A DNA stretch of 64,000 nt from an uncultured Clostridia bacterium (GTDB taxonomy: Bacteria > Bacillota > Clostridia > Christensenellales > UBA1242). Under the pieces are notes generated by a model that made no database searches, had not been told where the DNA came from, and saw nothing but the letters and a program-made list of their open reading frames with translations. A program made the translations under genes and the position numbers. Positions 19,101 to 34,100 of this stretch are shown here, piece after piece; positions within the stretch are counted from its first letter, which is position 1; the number at the start of each line of letters is the position of its first letter. The stretch covers positions 4,818-68,817 of the forward strand of contig CALBHW010000037.1 of assembly GCA_937893125.1 (NCBI GenBank), written 5' to 3'.

Positions 19101-22100
19101 TGCAACAACTCAATTCACGACTACTGAATTTAAAAATACAACATTGTATGCAATGTTTATGCCTATTTCAATAAGATTTGATTTTAGTTTCCGATTGAGT
19201 TCGACGGATACAACTTCAAAAGGTGAAGAGTTTTCTATAACTGGCAAATACGGCGAAAGTATTGTATTCCCAAGTTTAAATGACGGAAGTAGTTACAGCG
19301 AAATTATGAAAAATTGGTCGCACGGTCAAGATGTTTTTGTTGATTACAATCTTCCAACCGAAAACGCAGGAACAAAGATATATAAGCAAGGCTACAAGTT
19401 TATTCTATTAAAAGACGAAGACCTTAGTTTCTATAATTTCACAACCGTTGAAGAAATAAACGATAAAGGACAAAAAGTTCAAGTTTATGTCATAAAGGTT
19501 TACTCTAACTGGGCAACACCAACAGTTACAGTCAAAATTTATTTGGGTGGCGGAAAGGCCTCCGAATACGCCTATTTTGGTGACACGACGACTGTATCAA
19601 ATGATTTAAGAAAGGACGGCCTTGGTGTTTATTTAACTGCGAAGGCGGTTTTTGAAAAATATTATACCTTGCCAAACCTTGACGATTTTTACAAGAGAAA
19701 TTACTACGCAAGTGCCTATTATGCGAAGTCAAGCTATACCGATTTAATTGAAGATAATCAAATTTATATTTCTTCAAAAGACGAGGTTTCTGTCTTTGTT
19801 AAAATGGATGATGCGGATAGTTACATTAAAGGTTTTTATACATCTTGTGGGTTCAATAAGTATTTTGGTAAATTAGAGACGGCGCTACAAAGCGGAGCAA
19901 GCCTTGAAAGAAACAATGTTGAAGTCGTATTGCTTGATTTGAGAAGCGAATTTGTCATTACAAAACAATATAACATTGGCGATAATAAAAATTTTGTCAT
20001 TAGCCTTGACGACGGCGTAAAGGGTGACAAGACGATTAGAAGAAGTTATGTCGCAGATAGCGTTGACAAAACTTTAATTACGGCGGGAGAAAATTCATCC
20101 CTAACTTTATCCGCGCACAAATCATACAGTTTGATTTTTGACGGCGGGGAAAGAATTGCAAAAATAACTTGTGGCAACCTTACAATAAATAGCAAGGTGG
20201 TTGTTAAAAATCTCGAAATAACGGGCGACGACCAAGTCGTTAATGGTGGCGCGTTCTGGGTTGAAAATGGAACGGTTACGATTTCGGGTGCTGAATTTAC
20301 CGATAATAAATTTGTGGGAGTATCAGCGTCTACAACATATTATGGAACGGTGCTATATGCAACAAATGCCGATGTCACGATTTCTTCAAGTGCGTTTAAT
20401 AACAACTCACTTTCGGGTGCTGGTTTGCTTTATGGCGGAGCAATAGCGGTTGTTACAAAGTCACTTAATATTGTCGACACATCGTTCAATAAAAATAGCG
20501 CGCAAAGCGAGTCAACGCTTATTGGTGATTCACCGTTTATTGATGGCAACCCATACGGTGCTGTAGGTGGGGCGGTTTATGCGTACGATGTACAATTTAA
20601 CTTTGATTTTGAAAGCGGAAAAGGGTTTACATCAAACATTGCTGATGTTGGTGGCGCTCTAGCGATTGACGGCTCAGTCGAAAGAGAAATCAGTTTTGAA
20701 ACTCCTGTATTTTCAAAAAATTACGCAGTCTATGGTGGCGGTGTATATTTGAGAAATATTATTCTTAAACTTACCAACGCAAAACTTTCAAGTAACGGCT
20801 TTATCGACAAAGTCGTCGCGCGTAAGGGTGGACTTTTCTACCTTGACGAAGGTGCAACACTTTCTCTCTTGGTTGATATGAGTTCTATTTTGGACGACGG
20901 CAGTATCGGGGTTACAACAGGTGATGGATTCTTTGCGCAAAATCTTGCAACCTTTGGGGGTGCGATATATTCTGCGGGTAAAAAAGTTGAAATTGAGTAC
21001 AATAAATTCCAACTTAACTCTTTTAGTGCTGATTTTGCTAAGGACTTTTTGGAATCTGGAACAAGCGAAGGTGCTGGCGGTGCAATTTATGCTGAGAGCG
21101 GGGAAGTTATTTTAAGAAAAGTAACCTTCCAATATAACTACTCGGTTTATGGCGGAGCGGTGTATATTGGTGGCGACGCAAAACTTACAATGGACACTGC
21201 TGACCTTTTAAGAGAATATATTGAGTCTCTTGACCCAAGTAAGGTTACGGACACAATAATTGAGCAATATAGCAACTCGCTTAGCGACAATTTTGCAAAA
21301 TATGGTTCGCAAATTTACTATGCGTCGACAAACGAAGAATCGACGATAACCTATACGATAATTCAAAAAGGTATGCAAGAGTTTAACACTCCAAACGAAC
21401 GTGGCGGAAACCTTTATGTTGCGGGCGGAAAGTTGACCCTTCTTGAAAAAACCTATATCTTTGGTGGCTACTCAAAAATGGGTGGCGGTGCTTATGTTGG
21501 GAAAGACATTATGTTAAATGATGATTCCACAAAGCCAGCAGAACTTGTTGTAAATGGCGCGAATTTTGTTTGGATGAACGAACAAGTTGACGGAATGAAT
21601 GTAGGTCTTCTTAACTCTGCGCGTGAAAAAATAAAGGAACTTGAAACGCAAATTGAAGAAGCGAAGTCACGCGGTGAAGATACGACTCAACTTGAAGAGC
21701 AACTTGCGGAATTTAAGAAAAAAGAAGAAGAGATTTTAAAACAACTTGAAATCAAGATAATAGACCCAGACGGCAACTATGCGTATATGGGCGGAATGTT
21801 CTATATTGACGAAAACGCAACTGTTACACTTTTGTCAGGCTATGGTGCGGGAACGGAGATTGAATATGCGGAGGACACACCAAGCGGACAAGGCGAACTT
21901 GCCTACAATAAAGGGACGCTTATTTATGACGACTTCCTTTTTGGGCAACATATGATTGACGGCATAATTTCACAAATCTACAACGAGGGACTTGTGGAGT
22001 TTAGAACGTCAGGTTCAAGCGACTTCTTAACCAGCCCAATTATTTACATTGACAAGACAGAAGATGCGTACAAATACATTCTTATTACAAACGATAAGTA

Positions 22101-25100
22101 TGTTCCAGCAAGAACAATTGAACTTATGTTTGACGATTCGTCTTACCTTATTGGCGTACCAGTTGTAAAATTTATTGATAAAGATGTGTATGACGCGTTT
22201 AAATTAAATTATGAAGCAAGCAAAATGCCTTTCTACATTTTGTCTGAGCCACTTCTTGATTTGAAGTTTGATGACGAGCAAATGGCACTTGTTTTAAGAT
22301 ATAGACACTACAATCTTTACTTTAATGATTTAAGTGTTGATAGAGCGGATATAAGGACGCCAAACTCACTCATATTTACTTGTGACGACCCAATTTCAGG
22401 CGATTTCTTCAGCACAATTTCTAGCCAAAAACTTTCTAGAACGGGTTATAACTTCAAAGGTTTTGCATATTATGTTGTGACAGAAGATTCGGGACTTCCT
22501 TCTACATATGATAATAATATTGCGTGCAAATTTGACGGCAAACTTGCAGACAATGACGGAATAGAAGTCCTTGATTTCTTAGACAAAAACATTGCTGGTA
22601 AGACTTTCTATAGGATAGAAGATGTTACGGAACTTGAAAGTGGATTTAAGAAATTTCCACCTCACGACATATATTTGTATGCTATTTGGGAGCCAAAAAC
22701 TTACAATATGACCTATCATTACGACACGAATTATGGCGGAATGGAAGGTGTGTCAAGTTATACAATTAAGGGGGTCAATTTGACCGACTTTAATTTAGGT
22801 AAACTAAATAGCGTCGGGAAATATGGCGATAATTACAAATTTATAACCCTTGAAGAGTTGACTGCTTTTGATTATGTTGCATACTTTACAATAAGTACAA
22901 TTTCTTCGTCTATAAGCGGTGAACCACTACAAATTATGGACGGTGGCATTACTTACGATGTTACATTTGACGCTGACCTATATAAATATGTATATATTAA
23001 AGGTGAAACAAAGTTTATAGTTGAAAGTGAAAGTAGAAGTTACTGTATTTTAGACCTTTCGACTTATTCGGGTGAAGATAAAGCGGAACTTGAAAAGGGT
23101 GAAAAGAGAAGTGTATTCATTGACGGTGTAACATACAATTTTAGATATAGATACATCCCTGATGGATACGAATTTGACCATATTGAAATTAACGGCAATA
23201 GTTGCTTTAATCTTGGTGACCTATTTAAACTTGATAATAGTAATAGATTTGCAATTTGCACATCCGAACCTTACACAATTGACATAGTTTTGTATATGAA
23301 AAGGTCAAATGTTGAAATTGCATTCACAAACCTAGGTGAAAAGTCAAGCGATATTGTTCTTAGCCGTTATGTTGGGGCGACAATCACTCTTCCAACGGGA
23401 ACAGTCTCTATTATGGACGATATTGAGCGCGTTATATATAAAGCGGGCTATGTCTTAAAAGGCTTTAATGATAGTAACGGCAATTTCTGGGCTCTTGGCA
23501 CGACATATTCAATTCCAAGCACGGCTTTAATTGGCGAAACATTTACTGCTGTTTGGGAAAAGGCGTCGTTCTATGTGAAAAATGTTGTTAAAACTGAAAG
23601 AGAAACACTAAATAAGTATTATCAATCGATTTTTGACGCGGTGGCAGACATAAATAGTGATAATTTTGACATTAAAACAAGTGGCGGATATGACCTTGTT
23701 TTAATGGAACTTGCAGACGAAGTCTTAAAAGAAGACTCGCTTATGAAGTCAAGCAACGGCAAAGGAACTGACTACATAATTTATCTAGATAAGACCCTTT
23801 CACTTAAAAATGGAACAAACATCTTAGGCGAAGCAAGGGCAAATTGTAACTTTATTTTGACCTATTCTTTGGGATTTGACAATGAAAAAGCACTTATAAA
23901 TATTTCAAGCGAAGTGACAATTGGACAAAGCGGAAATAATGTTATAATTAAAGATGTTAGAAACAGTGTAACATTGTCAAATAGCGCGATTGAAGTCGAA
24001 TCAACAGGCAAATTGACGCTTGGCGTGAACGCTGAAATTTCAAACATCACAGCAACAACTTCTAGCACAAAGCGTTTTGGCGGAGCGATTACAAATAAGG
24101 GTGAACTTATTTTAAACGGTGCATACATTCACCATAATATGGCAATCTATGGTGGTGCGATTTACAATTACAAGGGCGCAAAAGTAACGATAAATAACCC
24201 TACTAAATCATCAAATTCAGGACGCATTTTAGAAAATGTCGCGACGGAGAATGGTGGTGCAATTTACATTGAAGAAGAAAGCGAAGTAGTAATAAATGGC
24301 GACGAAAATGTAATTAGTTTTAATAGTAACAGCGCAAAATCGGGCGGTGCTATCTATTCGCTCGGCATTTTGAAGATTATGTCGCAAGTTATATTTACAA
24401 ATAACGGCGCGACAGAAAACGGCGGTGCGTTATACATAAATGGAATGATTACAATTGGCGATAACGCGGAATTTACTTCAAATTACGCAACACGTGGCGG
24501 TGCTATTTATGTAACAACAACTTTAATACTTGGAAGTGTAAAATTTAGTGATAATAAAATTTCATCGACGGGACAAGGTGGCGCAATTTATAGTGAAAGC
24601 TCCTTAACTATAAATGGAAGTGCGCAATTTGTCCAAAATAATAAAAACGGCGCGGGAAGTGGTGGCGCAATTTACGCAAAAGGCAGTCTTAGCATTAAAT
24701 CAGGTATGTATTCCGAAAACGAAGCGGGAAGTGGTGGCGTTTTGTGCGTTTTAAATGCGCAAGCTACTATAATTGGTGGAACATTTACAAAAAACATTAG
24801 CAAGTTAGGTGGCGTAATCTTCGCTGAAAATTCTACTGTTTCCATTCTAGGTGGCGACATAAAAGAAAATGAAGCGGTCGTCTCTGTCGGAAGTGACACG
24901 GGCGTTCAATCAACGGGTGGCGGTGCGGTTTATCTTGTAGATAGTACATTAGATTTGGCTGTTAAACTTCAAAATAACACGGCGTCGTCGGGCGGTGCGA
25001 TTTTCGCTCGTGGCGCGTCAGTTGTAACTTTAAACAGTGGAGCACAAATTGTCGGAAATACGGCACATTCATTTGGCGGTGGAATTTATCTTATTGAAGA

Positions 25101-28100
25101 AGCGACTATTGAAATAACTGATGATACGGTAGAAATTTCGTCAAATACGGCGGACTCATTTGGTGGCGGAATTTATGTCGCGTCAACAAGCGTTGTTACT
25201 CTTGATAAAGGCGTAATTTTAAATAACTACATTACAAATACAAGAAAGAACAAAGAAGGGCTCCTAGTTTATGAAGGCACTGACCTATATCTAAATAGTG
25301 GCGCGCACGTAGTTATTAGTGGCGCTAAAGTCGGTGCGGATAACTTAAACGACACAACTTATGAAGTTTATGTCGGTGAAAAGGCTGTTCTTGAAGTGAT
25401 TTCATGCGATATTCTAGCCAGTGTGTATGTTAAGCAAATCAAAACAGCACAAGAAACGGGCTTTAATTCGATAATTTTGTCGGACTCGGCGTATATTAGA
25501 AGAATTTATCTCAACCAATACAATTTCATCGCAATTGAAAACAAGTTGACATCAACAAGATTTGATGCGGGCGAAACAATAGATATTCACTTTGGGTTCT
25601 ACGACCCAGACGACGCAACAAGTATTATTGACAACACATATATTGCTCGTTTCAATAATATGACAACTTTAAAGGACAACTTTATTTGCTTTAACCTTGT
25701 AAAGCACTTTAAAGAACTTGAAGAGTATTGCATAAATAGGGAAAATAGAGACGGCTATGCGTGGCTTGTCATTAAGGAATTTGCAAAAATTATAAACATC
25801 AACGCAAATGGCGGAACGATTACTCTTGACGGAAAATCAGCGTCGGGGAATGCTTCACTTGTAGTTGAAAATTTGCAAAAGAGGGGCTCCCTTAAATTCT
25901 TAGACGACATCACGGGAGTTAGACTCGGCTACGAACTTAGCGGTCGATTTATTGAAGAAGAAACAAATGAAATCTATTCGTCGTATTCTCCACTCCCAAT
26001 TTATGTCATCACAATTAAAGCAGAATGGGCGCCAAAGGCATACAATGTTGTTATTGAAAGAGAGTCGGACAGCGGGCTTATAAAGGACAACCTTGAACTT
26101 AAATATAGCGACTTTACGACTCTAAGTAGTTGCAACAAAGACTACAAAAAATTTGTTGGTTATGAAGTGGGCTATTTTAAAGACGATAATGTTGTAAAAA
26201 CGGGCATAATTTTAAATGGCACAACATTTAGTTTTAAAGATTTTAATAGTGACAGCGTCGTGTCAAGTGACGGCTTAACAACTGGCAGTCAAATTTTTGA
26301 AATTATTGACAAGTCATTAGACAAAACAATTTATCTAACAAGTGTTTTTGAAGATGTGAAAGTCGTTCTTACTTTCCTCGCAAATTCTGCTCTTGCGCAA
26401 GCAGTTGACATTGCGGATTTGCCAGACTATGACAAAGAAAAATATGAAGTAGAAAGAGTTAATGATTTGACTTATAGAGTAAGTGTCAGCCAAAGCAATA
26501 TGTATGTAAGTATTTACGACTTCTTGGAATTCTTCAAAATGCCAAGTCACGCTGTGACAGGTTTCTTCACGGGCGAGGACGGAACATATAATGAAGGGCG
26601 CGATGTTATGTATAATGCGGATAGGACATCTATTCCAATTCATAGTATTTTAACTCTTCACCTTCAATGCGTATGGCAAGAGACTGTTGCTTATATTAGA
26701 AAACCAGATTCATCAGGCGAAGGACGCATAGTTTACTATGATAGTTTGGAAAAAGCGGTTAACGCACTTATTCCACGCGACGAACTTGTTATTCTTGCAA
26801 ACAAAATTGAACTAGACAAAACGATTTATTTCACAACAGATGTAAAAGTCGTCATTCCTGGCGAAGTTACATTGACGCGTGTAAAAGGATTCAATGATTA
26901 CTTGCTTGACATCTCTTCAATTGTAACCTTTGAAGTCCAAGAAGGCGGAAAACTTGTTTTCTCGGGCGCAGGGCTTGGAGTGTCCACATTTGGGGCAGTT
27001 ATGGTCGAAAAAGCGGGAACATTAACTGTCGGCAAAAATGTTTTCTTTACAGACAATTATTCTATCAATGCGGGCGCGGGTATAAATTCTCTTGGAAAGC
27101 TTTTCGTCGAAGGCGCGACATTTGAAAGGAATACTTCGCAATCAAATGGTGGTGCATTGTCGTCAAGTGGTGTGCTTGAAATTTCAAAAGATAGCACATT
27201 TAGTAAAAACATTTCGTGGAAAATGGGCGGTGCTATTTATGTGTCAGACGGTACTTCTCAAATAGTAAACTCGACATTCCTTGAAAACAACGCCTACACA
27301 AGCGGTGGTGCAATTGGATTTGATAGTAAATTAACGATGAATGTTACGACCTCAACATTTGTAGGCAATTTCACTGATATTAAAGACGGAAGTTCGGGCG
27401 GTGCAGTGTTTGTGGGGCTCGACACAGGGCTTGTAACACTTAAAGATTCTACATTTACATCTAACTCGTCATACATGGGTGGTGCTATCTATGTTCTTGG
27501 CGTAACTATCGGCAACGCAGATTACAATGTTTTAATTGATGGCGGAAGTTTGTCAAACAACACTGCAACCTTTGGTGGTGCGGTGTGCATTGGGTCAACG
27601 GCATATTATGCAAGGCAATCACTGAGATTATCGGGTGGCGAAATTTTGGAAAATTCCGCAACATACGGCGGTGGTGTCTATGTGTTTAGGGGCGCTTACA
27701 CATTGGCAAAAGGAAAGGTCGCAAATAACACGGCATCTTTTGGCGATAATATTTATGTAAATTATAACGGCACATTAAACATTTTAGGTGGTGAAGTGGG
27801 GTCGCCTGAAAATAACGGCACAATCTTTGTCGCTGGTCTAACTTACTCGACTTTTGGAAGAGTGTATTTTAGTGGTAGATATGATGTAAAATCAAAAGTT
27901 TTACTTGCAAACGGTGCATATGTCACAGTCGAAGGCACGATTGACAAAAATAGTAGCGTTGTTATCTTAGAGCCAATAAAAGTATCCAAAAATGTGGTTA
28001 CTGGTACAAATTATCCAAGCGGAAAAGGCTCGTTAAAGGTTGTTCAATTTGAAAACACAATTGACGAAAGAATGTTTGATTTGACTGATGATGTGAAAAA

Positions 28101-31100
28101 TATCGGTGTAGACAGTTTTAGACTTAAACTCATCGACAATAATTTATACATTACAAAAGCGGTCTTTACTTTAAAAGTTTATAAGGAAAGTGGCGATTTT
28201 GAGATTGATAGCGCTCTTGGTGCAACAATTGACATTGATTTTGTGAGCGTCGAAGTGCCATACACGACTAATTTGCTTGAATTCCTAAGCGGTATTACCG
28301 CAACAAGAGAAAACAAGGATTTTGCTGGCTGGCTCTCGATTGAAAATGGCGCGAAAACGCCTTTGACTGCAGAAAGTACAATGCCATATAGCGACTATGA
28401 AGTTTATGCAAATTGGAGTGCAGACTATTATTTCTTAAAAGTCTATGTCAACGATTCTTATTCGCCAAGCGACACATATGCTCTTGTCAATGTCGCGGGG
28501 TTAAACTTGAATAGCGAAAGTAAGGAAAGTTATGCGGATGGAGTCATCACACTTAAAGTCTTTGTAGATAAAGACGACTCAACATTTGGTACGCAAGCAC
28601 TGCAAAGAGTTATAAACAACCTTAGTAGAAACAACTATACAATCTTAGGCTTTGGCCTTTCTCAACTTATTGAAAACAATTTGGTTGTTTATACTGCGTC
28701 AAACTTCAATATGCCTGAAAAAGATTTGTCTCTCTATGTTTTGTGGGAAGGGAATTCTTACAACTTAACCATTGCGTCCGAGGACGGAACGATTGAAAGA
28801 AAGACTTATACTTTGATTTTTGACCAATATTTCACACTTCCAGGCGAAGATGATTTTGTGAAAGATGGTTACACTCTTACTGGGTTTAGAGGTAGGTCTA
28901 CAACATATGGCGTAAAAGAAAATGTGCTTAATTTAACAGACGCTACACTCTACGCAGTCTTTGAAGCAAACGAATATGTCATTAACTTTGCGTCTAATAA
29001 CCAATCGGCGTACGGTCAAATTGAAAGCATTGTGGCAACCTACGATAAAGATGTCGCGCTTCTAGGCAATTCCTTTACTCTTCGCGGGTACACACAAATT
29101 GGCTGGAGTTTGGATAAATTAGCATTACCGACTGACACTGACAAAATAATTGCAATAAATGCGACTATTCGTAATTTAGCAATGGGTGGTGAAGTGACTT
29201 TGTATGCTATTTGGGCACCAAATACCTACAACATTTCCTATCATTTGTCGGGTGCTGAAACATCCGATGTGGTCTTTACTGAGACGGCAACTTATGATGA
29301 CGAATTTACGCTTACTAAATTAAAAGATATGGGTGTGGTGTATAGTGCATCATACTATTTGGTTGGCTGGTCAATTAGACCTTACATATATACGGATAGA
29401 GTTGAAGCAACTTTCACTGACGGTCAAAAGGTTTTCAACTTGATTGAAAGCGGAACAATTCATTTGTACGCAATTTTGGACGAAAAAGCGGTCAAAGTTT
29501 ATGCAAATAATGGGTCATCCGACTTTGTTCTTGTAAAAACTAATGCACAAGGGAAAGCGGTCGTCCAAAAGAGCAACTTGTCGTCACTCAAACTTGACGG
29601 CTTTGAAGTGGGGCTTCTTTCTTCGTCGCCAAACATTTCAAGTGGCGAAACATACGAATTTACGGAAAACGGAATTTCGTTTGACCTTATGGACGCAGAA
29701 TCGGTTGTTGAATTGTATATCGGCTGGAAAGCGATGAGTTATACATTTGAATTCGTTGTCGCGGGCGAAAAATTTAGCGAATTTGGCTCACAAACGAAAT
29801 CGGTCAAAGTTTTTGGCAACAACACATATTCGACATATTCCGATAATAATCAACTATTTATCTACACAAGTAATCTAGACAACATTTTAATCCATGGCTG
29901 GTCAGTTGACGAAAACACTTCGACACTTGATTTTAACCTTGGAACGAATGTCCAAGTTACAAACTCTCTTCTTGCTATCTTTGGAAAATTCCAAGACACA
30001 ACAAAGAAAACTCTTAAAATTTATGCGGTTTTGGAAGATAGTTATGAACTAAGTTATGACTTAAATACAACATATAATGTTGCATTTGCTAGTGCAACTG
30101 ACATCGTGGCAAAGGGGAGTGTGACGACCCCAGTAACAAAGGTCGGGACGAAAGAAAAAATTAGGTTTAGTGATATTTCAAACAATATTTGGGAAATTGC
30201 GGACTTAGAAAATAATGTTTACGCGTATTTTGCTGGTTGGGCACTTGAAAATACTGCAAGCGAACCTGAATACGCCGTAGGGCAAAACTATGAAGTCACA
30301 TTTGTTGGAAAAGTGACCTTGTATGCAGTGTGGAAAGAGTATACAAATCCATTTATGTTTACCTATGAAGAATATAATGACGGCGTCTCAATTGTTGGCA
30401 TAAGTAGTGCTTTTAATGGGACAGAGATTGTTCTTCCACGCCACGAAATACTAAATAATAATGGAACGCTTGTAAAAGGAAAAGATGTTTTAAAAATAGC
30501 ACCTTTAACTTTCAGCGCGCATACAATTTCGGCAATTGATTTTGAATTTGCTACAAGTTTAGAGACAGTTAGCTCATTTGCATTTAGAGATGTCTCGGGG
30601 CTTACAGTTTTAAGGAATTTGCCACAAAAAGCAAACTACGATGACGGTGCATTTGTGTCAAGCACCCTTCAAAAAGTTGTTTTTGAGGACTCAATAAATA
30701 GATATGATGTCGATAAATTAGGCAATGTTTACAAAGTCGACGAAAAAGCAACTCTTCTTGCACTTTTAGCGGGTAATTGTTTTGACGAAATGGCAATTGG
30801 CGGAATGGTAACTTTGCAAAATAGCGGAGCGGTAAAAGTTGAAGTTTTGAAACGCTATGCACTTTACTTGGCTAGAATTAACGCCCTAGATTTGTCGCAA
30901 CTATCTAAAATTGAAAGCGGGGCTTTAGAAAATATTTCGGGACTTGAAACATTGACGGTTTCCTTTGTTGGCGAAAGTGCGGAAAACAAAAAGCCACTTA
31001 AAGAATGGTTCTCAGGTAGCGAAATTGTTTTGAAGAATGTTTATATCACAAAAGAGCAAGAAATTTCTTCAAACGCATTTAGCGGGCTAGCAACACTAGA

Positions 31101-34100
31101 ATATGTAGAGTATTTAAGCGGAATTACTTTCATTGGGAATGAAGCCTTTAAAGACTGCATTAAATTATCATTCTTGCGTGGAACGGGAAGTGCAAAAATT
31201 GATTTGTCGCAAGTTACAACTATCGGCGACAGTGCCTTTGAAAACTGCGCAAGTTTGACTGGAAGTGTAGATTTTACTCAAGTATCGTCAATTGGAAAAT
31301 ATGCCTTCCTTGGAACAAACATTGAAGAAGTTGTTTTAACAAGGAAAACTTCTCAATTTGGCTACAACTTTAATTCTAGCCTAAGTATAGGCGAGTTTAC
31401 GGCGTTTTATGGCGCGACAAGTTTAAAAAATGCTTATGTTTATTCGACAAATGCTCTTGACGCGGTCATAAATAACACAGGAATTAAAGGTGGCGAAAAC
31501 AAAATCGGCACAATCTATGTTGATGTCAATTTCTACACTGTCTTGACTCACCTTAGTGACATCACTAGACGCGACAACTATTTTAGTTACAACATCGTTG
31601 TCTATGATAGGATAGAACTTCTTGACGCTGACAATATCGTTGGATATTATGATGACCTTCAAGGCGCGATTGATAGCGCGAAAAATGGTCAAAAGATTGT
31701 TATAAAAACGGACATCGTCATTGAAGAAACAATAGAAATTAACAAAAATATTACAATTGTCGGCGGATTTAGAAAAGTTGACCCAAGCGACGAAAGTTAC
31801 AAATATACACTTTCAAGGTCGTCTGTTACACTTACAATTGATGACGCGCTTACGGATAAAGTGGTCTTTGCAGTGACAGCAAACGACGCTGAAATCGGGA
31901 CAAAACTTGACATCGACGGCATTATCGACGCACAAATTGTTGTTTATTCGCTATTTACTAGGTCGGCAAGCGTAATTTCTCTAAATAATGGCGGACTTAT
32001 ACTTGGCGAAAACTTTGTGGCAAGTGGAATAACGGCAAACGAAAGCACTTATGGCGCGATTTTGAGCGTTAGAGAACATTCAACTCTATTTATAAACGGC
32101 GCAACATTGACAAAAAATAGAGCGGGCTACGGCGGTGCAATTTATGTGCAAGATTCAAATGTTTCTATTACATCTTCAAACATTTCAAACAACACGGCTG
32201 ACGAAAATGGTGGGGCTATCTATGTTAAGGGCGCGGGTAGACTCGTAATTGAAAAATCTTCTAACCCAACTATTATGTCGCACAACATAGCGGGTGCAAA
32301 AGGTGGCGCGATATTTATTTCGTCGACGATTGTGGACGCAAATTATGCGTCGACTCTTGATAACGGCAAAATTTTTGATAACGAAGCAACTCTTGGCGGT
32401 GCGATTTACATTGAAAGTGGACTTCTTGCAATTGCGGACGACAGTGTCACGATTTCAAACAACACGGCAATTTCGGGTGGTGCGTTATATGCTGAAAGTG
32501 GAACGATTTTACTTTCTTGTGGCGTTATAGGTGGCGTCGAAGCGTCTCCACTGGGGCTTGAAAACAAAGGTAATAGTGCAACTGAACAAGGTGGCGCAAT
32601 TTATATCGGAAAAGAAGCAACTCTTAATATGGAAGGTGGCGAAGTGTCGTTAGGCAAGAGTAAACTTGGCTCTAACATATATATTTCGTCAAATAAAACA
32701 AGCGAAATTTCATCAGGCACAATTGAAAGTGGATATATGGATGATTTGACAAACACGCGCGGTGGTGGAATTTATCTTGACACTGGAACGCTTGTTTTGT
32801 TGGATAATGCAACGATTTCTAAAAATAAAGCGTATTTCGGTGGCGGAATTTTTGTTGGGCGCGGAACACTTCAAGTTAATTTCATTTTAGAAGGCGCTGG
32901 AATAACTAACAACTTTGCAACATTTGGTGGTGGGCTTTATGTTGATAGCGGGATTGTTAGGTTGGTTGGTGCAAGACTTTCACAAAACAAAGCTCAAAAC
33001 GGTGGCGGAATTTATGCAAAAGGTGGCGAAATTTCGACAAGTTCAGTAAGTGAAAGCGTTATAGATGACAACTGGGCAATTTTGGGTGGTGGACTTTATA
33101 TTTTAGGTCAAGCAAATGTTGACTTAAAGGCAACCACTATTTCAAATAATAAGGCAAAAGTAATTGACGGTGTTGAGTTAACAGATGAAAGCGAATTTAA
33201 CGGCGCGGGTATCTATTTTGAAGACGGAAAACTTAGTTTGTACAATGTAAGTGTTTTAAGTAATAGCGCACAAACTTCTGGTGGTGGACTTTATGTTGGC
33301 ACTCAAAAGTCGACTAAGTCATCAACCATTTCAATTAGCGGAAAGACAATTTTCACCCAAAATACGGCAAATGTAAGCGGTGGTGGACTTTATGTCGATA
33401 GGACGCTTAACATTCTTCAAGCGGAGTTCCTTGCTAACGGTCAAGTAGAAGGAATGCTTGGTGGCGCTATGTATGTTGGCAAAAATTCTGTCTTGACTCT
33501 TGATAATGTAAGAGTTTCGACGAAAAATAGTAGTGTAAATAACCAAACAATGGGCATTTACCTTGAAGAAGGCGGAAAATCTAACGCGTTTATAGTTTCA
33601 AGCAAGACAGTAATTGACAAACAAAACACATTTGTTTATCTTAGCCACGGCTCAATTGTGAGAATCAACGAAAAAGGTTCAAAAGATAATCAAATCAAGT
33701 TGTATAGCGAAGACTTTAACAACATAAAAACAATGGACGACCGTGTTCGTGTGGCGGAGTTTACAAAGAGTGCGTACGCAATATCGGGCAAGTTCTACGC
33801 AAGGTCAACAGCGTTCTTGCAAGAAAAAACGACAATTTACGCAGTTATTGCGACGGTTGTTGAAACAAAGAGAACAGGTAGCACGGGTGACGCTGACCAA
33901 ACGAATTACTCGACTTTGCGTGAAGCAATTTTGCAATGCGAAGATGACGCCCTTTTAAGCGTGTTTAGGACACAAACTGTTACAAGTGCAATTTACATTC
34001 CAAGGAACAAAACAGCGACGGTTGTTGTAAACGACAATGAGTTTGAAAGCGTCTTAATTGAAAGGGCTGAAAGTTATCTAGGATATATGTTTGTTGTTTA

